This document shows positions 55,263-64,000 of a stretch of DNA of 64,000 nucleotides, in pieces (the stretch's first letter is position 1; every line of letters starts with the position of its first letter). The translations under genes were made by a program, and so were the position numbers. Origin of the DNA: Auanema rhodensis (Eukaryota; Nematoda; Chromadorea; Rhabditida; Rhabditidae); assembly GCA_964057225.1 (NCBI GenBank), contig CAXKVF010000089.1:113249-177248 (forward strand), in the 5' to 3' direction. Under the pieces are notes generated by a model that saw nothing but the letters and a program-made list of their open reading frames with translations, was not told the DNA's origin and did not search any database.

Positions 55263-57194
55263 CATCTCTTTATCTTTCACGTGAAGCGAGTTACATACCA
55301 AGTGCACATCACGTGTACATTTAATTAGCATAAATTAAAGTTCACGTAAATTTCAAAGTCATGGTTACCATGAAGCAATATCAATAAAAATTTGTTTTTA
55401 GACTAATATGGACATGGGGAATCTAATTTTGAAAACCGCATCTCTTTATCTTTCACGTGAAGCGAGTTACATACCAAGTGCACATCACGTGTACATTTAA
55501 TTAGCATAAATTAAAGTTCACGTAAATTTCAAAGTCATGGTTACCATGCACCAATATCAATAAAAATTTGTTTTTAGACTAATATGGACATGGGGAATCT
55601 AATTTTGAAAACCGCATCTCTTTATCTTTCACGTGAAGCGAGTTACATACCAAGTGCACATCACGTGTACATTTAATTAGCATAAATTAAAGTTCACGTA
55701 AATTTCAAAGTCATGGTTACCATGAACCAATATCAATAAAAATTTGTTTTTAGACTAATATGGACATGGGGAATCTAATTTTGAAAACCGCATCTCTTTA
55801 TCTTTCACGTGAAGCGAGTTACATACCAAGTGCACATCACGTGTACATTTAATTAGCATAAATTAAAGTTCACGTAAACTTCAAAGTCATGGTTACCATG
55901 AAGCAATATCAATAAAAATTTGTTTTTAGACTAATATGGACATGGGGAATCTAATTTTGAAAACCGCATCTCTTTATCTTTCACGTGAAGCGAGTTACAT
56001 ACCAAGTGCACATCACGTGTACATTTAATTAGCATAAATTAAAGTTCACGTAAATTTCAAAGTCATGGTTACCATGAACCAATATCAATAAAAATTTGTT
56101 TTTAGACTAATATGGACATGGGGAATCTAATTTTGAAAACCGCATCTCTTTATCTTTCACGTGAAGCGAGTTACATACCAAGTGCACATCACGTGTACAT
56201 TTAATTAGCATAAATTAAAGTTCACGTAAACTTCAAAGTCATGGTTACCATGAAGCAATATCAATAAAAATTTGTTTTTAGACTAATATGGACATGGGGA
56301 ATCTAATTTTGAAAACCGCATCTCTTTATCTTTCACGTGAAGCGAGTTACATACCAAGTGCACATCACGTGTACATTTAATTAGCATAAATTAAAGTTCA
56401 CGTAAATTTCAAAGTCATGGTTACCATGAACCAATATCAATAAAAATTTGTTTTTAGACTAATATGGACATGGGAATCTAATTTTGAAAACCGCATCTCT
56501 TTATCTTTCACGTGAAGCGAGTTACATACCAAGTGCACATCACGTGTACATTTAATTAGCATAAATTAAAGTTCACGTAAATTTCAAAGTCATGGTTACC
56601 ATGAAGCAATATCAATAAAAATTTGTTTTTAGACTAATATGGACATGGGAAATCTAATTTTGAAAACCGCATCTCTTTATCTTTCACGTGAAGCGAGTTA
56701 CATACCAAGTGCACATCACGTGTACATTTAATTAGCATAAATTAAAGTTCACGTAAATTTCAAAGTCATGGTTACCATGAACCAATATCAATAAAAATTT
56801 GTTTTTAGACTAATATGGACATGGGAATCTAATTTTGAAAACCGCATCTCTTTATCTTTCACGTGAAGCGAGTTACATACCAAGTGCACATCACGTGTAC
56901 ATTTATTAGCATAAATTAAAGTTCACGTAAATTTCAAAGTCATGGTTACCATGAACCAATATCAATAAAAATTTGTTTTAAGACTAATATGGACATGGGG
57001 AATCTAATTTTGAAAACCGCATCTCTTTATCTTTCACGTGAAGCGAGTTACATACCAAGTGCACATCACGTGTACATTTAATTAGCATAAATTAAAGATC
57101 ACGTAAACTTCAAAGTCATGGTTACCATGAAGCAATATCAATAAAATTTATTTTTAGACTAATATGGACATGGGGAATCTAATTTTGAAAACCG
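55263..57194. repeat. HOR segment with marker tetramer, copy 3 (56494-57194)
   Basis: Order G-C-E-Gc-E-Gc-E followed by the 'gggaaa', 'gggaa', 'ttttaagac' and 'tttattttt' tetramer. It matches 50161-52096 monomer for monomer, 29 monomers on. Unlike the two earlier tetramers, this one has three single-base deletions. Two earlier copies without any indel make late errors in this copy the likelier explanation. Confidence 0.82.
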
Positions 57195-60100
57195 CATCTC
57201 TTTATCTTTCACGTGAAGCGAGTTACATACCAAGTGCACATCACGTGTACATTTAATTAGCATAAATTAAAGTTCACGTAAATTTCAAAGTCATGGTTAC
57301 CATGAACCAATATCAATAAAAATTTGTTTTTAGACTAATATGGACATGGGGAATCTAATTTTGAAAACCGCATCTCTTTATCTTTCACGTGAAGCGAGTT
57401 ACATACCAAGTGCACATCACGTGTACATTTAATTAGCATAAATTAAAGTTCACGTAAATTTCAAAGTCATGGTTACCATGAACCAATATCAATAAAAATT
57501 TGTTTTTAGACTAATATGGACATGGGAATCTAATTTGAAAACCGCATCTCTTTATCTTTCACGTGAAGCGAGTTACATACCAAGTGCACATCACGTGTAC
57601 ATTTAATTAGCATAAATTAAAGTTCACGTAAATTTCAAAGTCATGGTTACCATGAACCAATATCAATAAAAATTTGTTTTTAGACTAATATGGACATGGG
57701 GAATCTAATTTTGAAAACCGCATCTCTTTATCTTTCACGTGAAGCGAGTTACATACCAAGTGCACATCACGTGTACATTTAATTAGCATAAATTAAAGTT
57801 CACGTAAACTTCAAAGTCATGGTTACCATGAAGCAATATCAATAAAAATTTGTTTTTAGACTAATATGGACATGGGAATCTAATTTTGAAAACCGCATCT
57901 CTTTATCTTTCACGTGAAGCGAGTTACATACCAAGTGCACATCACGTGTACATTTAATTAGCATAAATTAAAGTTCACGTAAATTTCAAAGTCATGGTTA
58001 CCATGAACCAATATCAATAAAAATTTGTTTTTAGACTAATATGGACATGGGGAATCTAATTTTGAAAACCGCATCTCTTTATCTTTCACGTGAAGCGAGT
58101 TACATACCAAGTGCACATCACGTGTACATTTAATTAGCATAAATTAAAGTTCACGTAAATTTCAAAGTCATGGTTACCATGCACCAATATCAATAAAAAT
58201 TTGTTTTTAGACTAATATGGACATGGGGAATCTAATTTGAAAACCGCATCTCTTTATCTTTCACGTGAAGCGAGTTACATACCAAGTGCACATCACGTGT
58301 ACATTTAATTAGCATAAATTAAAGTTCACGTAAATTTCAAAGTCATGGTTACCATGAACCAATATCAATAAAATTTGTTTTTAGACTAATATGGACATGG
58401 GGAATCTAATTTTGAAAACCGCATCTCTTTATCTTTCACGTGAAGCGAGTTACATACCAAGTGCACATCACGTGTACATTTAATTAGCATAAATTAAAGT
58501 TCACGTAAATTTCAAAGTCATGGTTACCATGAACCAATATCAATAAAAATTTGTTTTTAGACTAATATGGACATGGGGAATCTAATTTTGAAAACCGCAT
58601 CTCTTTATCTTTCACGTGAAGCGAGTTACATACCAAGTGCACATCACGTGTACATTTAATTAGCATAAATTAAAGTTCACGTAAACTTCAAAGTCATGGT
58701 TACCATGAAGCAATATCAATGAAAATTTGTTTTTAGACTAATATGGACATGGGGAATCTAATTTTGAAAACCGCATCTCTTTATCTTTCACGTGAAGCGA
58801 GTTACATACCAAGTGCACATCACGTGTACATTTAATTAGCATAAATTAAAGTTCACGTAAATTTCAAAGTCATGGTTACCATGAACCAATATCAATAAAA
58901 ATTTGTTTTTAGACTAATATGGACATGGGGAATCTAATTTTGAAAACCGCATCTCTTTATCTTTCACGTGAAGCGAGTTACATACCAAGTGCACATCACG
59001 TGTACATTTAATTAGCATAAATTAAAGTTCACGTAAATTTCAAAGTCATGGTTACCATGAACCAATATCAATAAAAATTTGTTTTTAGACTAATATGGAC
59101 ATGGGAATCTAATTTTGAAAACCGCATCTCTTTATCTTTCACGTGAAGCGAGTTACATACCAAGTGCACATCACGTGTACATTTAATTAGCATAAATTAA
59201 AGTTCACGTAAATTTCAAAGTCATGGTTACCATGAACCAATATCAATAAAAATTTGTTTTTAGACTAATATGGACATGGGGAATCTAATTTTGAAAACCG
59301 CATCTCTTTATCTTTCACGTGAAGCGAGTTACATACCAAGTGCACATCACGTGTACATTTAATTAGCATAAATTAAAGTTCACGTAAATTTCAAAGTCAT
59401 GGTTACCATGAACCAATATCAATAAAAATTTGTTTTTAGACTAATATGGACATGGGAATCTAATTTTGAAAACCGCATCTCTTTATCTTTCACGTGAAGC
59501 GAGTTACATACCAAGTGCACATCACGTGTACATTTAATTAGCATAAATTAAAGTTCACGTAAATTTCAAAGTCATGGTTACCATGAACCAATATCAATAA
59601 AAATTTGTTTTTAGACTAATATGGACATGGGGAATCTAATTTTGAAAACCGCATCTCTTTATCTTTCACGTGAAGCGAGTTACATACCAAGTGCACATCA
59701 CGTGTACATTTAATTAGCATAAATTAAAGTTCACGTAAATTTCAAAGTCATGGTTACCATGCACCAATATCAATAAAAATTTGTTTTTAGACTAATATGG
59801 ACATGGGGAATCTAATTTTGAAAACCGCATCTCTTTATCTTTCACGTGAAGCGAGTTACATACCAAGTGCACATCACGTGTACATTTAATTAGCATAAAT
59901 TAAAGTTCACGTAAATTTCAAAGTCATGGTTACCATGAACCAATATCAATAAAAATTTGTTTTTAGACTAATATGGACATGGGAATCTAATTTTGAAAAC
60001 CGCATCTCTTTATCTTTCACGTGAAGCGAGTTACATACCAAGTGCACATCACGTGTACATTTAATTAGCATAAATTAAAGTTCACGTAAATTTCAAAGTC

Positions 60101-63100
60101 ATGGTTACCATGAACCAATATCAATAAAAATTTGTTTTTAGACTAATATGGACATGGGGAATCTAATTTTGAAAACCGCATCTCTTTATCTTTCACGTGA
60201 AGCGAGTTACATACCAAGTGCACATCACGTGTACATTTAATTAGCATAAATTAAAGTTCACGTAAATTTCAAAGTCATGGTTACCATGAACCAATATCAA
60301 TAAAAATTTGTTTTTAGACTAATATGGACATGGGGAATCTAATTTTGAAAACCGCATCTCTTTATCTTTCACGTGAAGCGAGTTACATACCAAGTGCACA
60401 TCACGTGTACATTTAATTAGCATAAATTAAAGTTCACGTAAATTTCAAAGTCATGGTTACCATGAACCAATATCAATAAAAATTTGTTTTTAGACTAATA
60501 TGGACATGGGGAATCTAATTTTGAAAACCGCATCTCTTTATCTTTCACGTGAAGCGAGTTACATACCAAGTGCACATCACGTGTACATTTAATTAGCATA
60601 AATTAAAGTTCACGTAAATTTCAAAGTCATGGTTACCATGAACCAATATCAATAAAAATTTGTTTTTAGACTAATATGGACATGGGAATCTAATTTGAAA
60701 ACCGCATCTCTTTATCTTTCACGTGAAGCGAGTTACATACCAAGTGCACATCACGTGTACATTTAATTAGCATAAATTAAAGTTCACGTAAATTTCAAAG
60801 TCATGGTTACCATGAAGCAATATCAATAAAAATTCGTTTTTAGACTAATATGGACATGGGGAATCTAATTTGAAAACCGCATCTCTTTATCTTTCACGTG
60901 AAGCGAGTTACATACCAAGTGCACATCACGTGTACATTTAATTAGCATAAATTAAAGTTCACGTAAATTTCAAAGTCATGGTTACCATGAAGCAATATCA
61001 ATAAAAATTTGTTTTTAGACTAATATGGACATGGGGAATCTAATTTTGAAAACCGCATCTCTTTATCTTTCACGTGAAGCGAGTTACATACCAAGTGCAC
61101 ATCACGTGTACATTTAATTAGCATAAATTAAAGTTCACGTAAATTTCAAAGTCATGGTTACCATGAACCAATATCAATAAAAATTTGTTTTTAGACTAAT
61201 ATGGACATGGGGAATCTAATTTTGAAAACCGCATCTCTTTATCTTTCACGTGAAGCGAGTTACATACCAAGTGCACATCACGTGTACATTTAATTAGCAT
61301 AAATTAAAGTTCACGTAAATTTCAAAGTCATGGTTACCATGAACCAATATCAATAAAAATTTGTTTTTAGACTAATATGGACATGGGGAATCTAATTTTG
61401 AAAACCGCATCTCTTTATCTTTCACGTGAAGCGAGTTACATACCAAGTGCACATCACGTGTACATTTAATTAGCATAAATTAAAGTTCACGTAAATTTCA
61501 AAGTCATGGTTACCATGAACCAATATCAATAAAAATTTGTTTTTAGACTAATATGGACATGGGGAATCTAATTTTGAAAACCGCATCTCTTTATCTTTCA
61601 CGTGAAGCGAGTTACATACCAAGTGCACATCACGTGTACATTTAATTAGCATAAATTAAAGTTCACGTAAATTTCAAAGTCATGGTTACCATGCACCAAT
61701 ATCAATAAAAATTTGTTTTTAGACTAATATGGACATGGGGAATCTAATTTTGAAAACCGCATCTCTTTATCTTTCACGTGAAGCGAGTTACATACCAAGT
61801 GCACATCACGTGTACATTTAATTAGCATAAATTAAAGTTCACGTAAATTTCAAAGTCATGGTTACCATGAACCAATATCAATAAAAATTTGTTTTTAGAC
61901 TAATATGGACATGGGGAATCTAATTTTGAAAACCGCATCTCTTTATCTTTCACGTGAAGCGAGTTACATACCAAGTGCACATCACGTGTACATTTAATTA
62001 GCATAAATTAAAGTTCACGTAAATTTCAAAGTCATGGTTACCATGAACCAATATCAATAAAAATTTGTTTTTAGACTAATATGGACATGGGGAATCTAAT
62101 TTTGAAAACCGCATCTCTTTATCTTTCACGTGAAGCGAGTTACATACCAAGTGCACATCACGTGTACATTTAATTAGCATAAATTAAAGTTCACGTAAAT
62201 TTCAAAGTCATGGTTACCATGAACCAATATCAATAAAAATTTGTTTTTAGACTAATATGGACATGGGGAATCTAATTTTGAAACCGCATCTCTTTATCTT
62301 TCACGTGAAGCGAGTTACATACCAAGTGCACATCACGTGTACATTTAATTAGCATAAATTAAAGTTCACGTAAATTTCAAAGTCATGGTTACCATGAACC
62401 AATATCAATAAAATTTGTTTTTAGACTAATATGGACATGGGGAATCTAATTTTGAAAACCGCATCTCTTTATCTTTCACGTGAAGCGAGTTACATACCAA
62501 GTGCACATCACGTGTACATTTAATTAGCATAAATTAAAGTTCACGTAAATTTCAAAGTCATGGTTACCATGAAGCAATATCAATAAAAATTTGTTTTTAG
62601 ACTAATATGGACATGGGGAATCTAATTTGAAAACCGCATCTCTTATCTTTCACGTGAAGCGAGTTACATACCAAGTGCACATCACGTGTACATTTAATTA
62701 GCATAAATTAAAGTTCACGTAAATTTCAAAGTCATGGTTACCATGAACCAATATCAATAAAATTTGTTTTTAGACTAATATGGACATGGGGAATCTAATT
62801 TTGAAACCGCATTTCTTTATCTTTCACGTGAAGCGAGTTACATACCAAGTGCACATCACGTGTACATTTAATTAGCATAAATTAAAGTTCACGTAAATTT
62901 CAAAGTCATGGTTACCATGCACCAATATCAATAAAAATTTGTTTTTAGACTAATATGGACATGGGGAATCTAATTTTGAAAACCGCATCTCTTTATCTTT
63001 CACGTGAAGCGAGTTACATACCAAGTGCACATCACGTGTACATTTAATTAGCATAAATTAAAGTTCACGTAAATTTCAAAGTCATGGTTACCATGAACCA

Positions 63101-64000
63101 ATATCAATAAAAATTTGTTTTTAGACTAATATGGACATGGGGAATCTAATTTTGAAAACCGCATCTCTTTATCTTTCACGTGAAGCGAGTTACATACCAA
63201 GTGCACATCACGTGTACATTTAATTAGCATAAATTAAAGTTCACGTAAATTTCAAAGTCATGGTTACCATGCACCAATATCAATAAAAATTTGTTTTTAG
63301 ACTAATATGGACATGGGAATCTAATTTGAAAACCGCATCTCTTTATCTTTCACGTGAAGCGAGTTACATACCAAGTGCACATCACGTGTACATTTAATTA
63401 GCATAAATTAAAGTTCACGTAAATTTCAAAGTCATGGTTACCATGAACCAATATCAATAAAAATTTGTTTTTAGACTAATATGGACATGGGGAATCTAAT
63501 TTTGAAAACCGCATCTCTTTATCTTTCACGTGAAGCGAGTTACATACCAAGTGCACATCACGTGTACATTTAATTAGCATAAATTAAAGTTCACGTAAAT
63601 TTCAAAGTCATGGTTACCATGAACCAATATCAATAAAAATTTGTTTTAGACTAATATGGACATGGGGAATCTAATTTGAAAACCGCATCTCTTTATCTTT
63701 CACGTGAAGCGAGTTACATACCAAGTGCACATCACGTGTACATTTAATTAGCATAAATTAAAGTTCACGTAAATTTCAAAGTCATGGTTACCATGAACCA
63801 ATATCAATAAAAATTTGTTTTTAGACTAATATGGACATGGGGAATCTAATTTGAAAACCGCATCTCTTTATCTTTCACGTGAAGCGAGTTACATACCAAG
63901 TGCACATCACGTGTACATTTAATTAGCATAAATTAAAGTTCACGTAAATTTCAAAAGTCATGGTTACCATGAACCAATATCAATAAAAATTTGTTTTTAG
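57195..64000. repeat. Low-diversity stretch dominated by plain E copies
   Basis: Of 39 monomers here I type 29 as E, against roughly half elsewhere. No 'agatcac' copy occurs after the one starting 57020. G or Gc copies lie at 57721, 58598, 60705, 60880 and 62462; C copies at 58072, 59652, 61584, 62810 and 63162. I find no higher-order period. The deletions of this zone overlie the pattern and make the typing of length variants unsafe, but not that of substitutions. Confidence 0.7.
63861..64000. repeat. Partial last monomer, cut by the window edge
   Basis: An E-type copy with an extra A in 'tcaaaagtca'. It ends within 'ttgtttttag' after 140 bases, so the array continues to the right. Confidence 0.95.

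Larger units (their letters stand above)
1..64000. repeat. 176-bp tandem satellite array, 363 full copies plus a partial
   Basis: The landmark 'catctcttta' recurs at 1, 177, 353, 529 and so on, every 176 bases, to the right edge. All copies are direct repeats and most differ from their neighbours at only a few sites. The reference copy has 63 A, 30 C, 26 G and 57 T. No unique sequence or mobile element interrupts it. Since 176 is not a multiple of 3, each frame shifts every copy and stops occur in all six frames, so the array is non-coding. Monomer length near one nucleosome plus linker, high A+T and array size fit a eukaryotic centromeric or pericentromeric satellite. That role is inferred from organisation, because I do not recognise the sequence. 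Subtelomeric or heterochromatic knob satellite is the main alternative. Both edges are cut by the window, so the full array is larger. Confidence 0.98.
54561..64000. other. Zone of one-base homopolymer deletions, probably consensus errors
   Basis: Comparing monomer starts with the strict 176-bp grid gives 28 missing bases between about 54725 and the copy starting 63861. Before 54725 the 310 copies fit the grid exactly. Every loss shortens a run or doublet: GGGG to GGG, TTTT to TTT, AAAAA to AAAA, AAAA to AAA, TTTTT to TTTT, TTT to TT, AAA to AA, AA to A. One insertion, AAA to AAAA, lies at about 63956. Some copies have two or three (57371, 60531, 62637, 63162, 63512). This is the error profile of weakly polished long reads. 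A real array-edge decay cannot be excluded from the sequence alone. Confidence 0.85.

Noticed and set aside
1-64000. CRISPR array
   Set aside because: The repeats are 176 bp, directly abutting, with no unique spacers, leader or cas genes.
1-64000. Assignment to Arabidopsis 178-bp, Brassica CentBr or primate alpha satellite
   Set aside because: Lengths are similar, but the sequence does not resemble what I know of these families, so no family name is given.
1-64000. Bacterial accessory region, phage or defence system
   Set aside because: There are no coding regions at all, and long homogeneous satellite of this kind is eukaryotic.
54561-64000. Biological deletion hotspot or decaying array edge
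   Set aside because: All losses are single bases in runs or doublets and begin abruptly, without extra substitutions. Consensus error explains this better, though read data would be needed to settle it.

Overview
The whole window is one uninterrupted, head-to-tail array of a 176-bp, AT-rich satellite monomer (about 68% A+T in the reference copy). I count 363 complete copies plus a 140-bp partial copy that runs off the right edge. All copies point the same way. I see no gene, tRNA, rRNA, transposable element, telomere repeat, CRISPR array, inversion or unique spacer. A homogeneous array of nucleosome-sized monomers of at least 64 kb is typical of eukaryotic (peri)centromeric satellite DNA. The length resembles plant centromere satellites (about 160-180 bp), but I do not recognise this sequence, so the species is left open and the centromere assignment is inference.

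Monomer anatomy, counting from the 'catctcttta' start at base 1: 8-bp palindrome TCACGTGA (15-22); ATCACGTG (46-53); a third, degenerate CACGTA (81-86), so the CACGT cores lie 32-33 bp apart; a 13-nt near-perfect dyad CATGGT-T-ACCATG (98-110); A/T tracts (124-137); and the mini-dyad TTTTGAAAA (165-173). Variation sits at a few diagnostic sites: monomer positions 4, 6, 9, 79, 89, 91, 111, 113, 131, 137 and 157. I type copies by the tetranucleotide at 111-114: E = aacc, C = cacc, G = aagc, T = aact. Suffix c means 'aaacttc' (C at 89) and A means 'agatcac' (A at 79). A leading t means T at position 4.

Layout by hand typing: 1-2992, mixed copies then a trimer (tC-E-E); 3521-11968, two overlapping multi-monomer duplications; 12849-14608, a pentamer; 15313-23232, a clear higher-order repeat (HOR) of 16, 14 and 15 monomers; 23233-27104, irregular; 27105-39072, long duplications displaced by 40 and 42 monomers, with an 8-monomer tandem duplication inside; 39953-44176, pentamer and dimer patches; 44177-46816, irregular with recombinant copies; 46817-57194, a HOR family of 13, 16 and 29 monomers; 57195-64000, mostly plain E copies.

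Two things stand out. First, the array is a mosaic of young, locally amplified HORs with visible unequal-crossover scars. Second, the first 310 copies (54,560 bp) contain no net indel, while the last 9.4 kb holds 28 one-base deletions, all in short homopolymers. That pattern looks more like a consensus-quality problem than biology. Nothing here is a new protein or RNA system; the interest is the organisation of the satellite itself.
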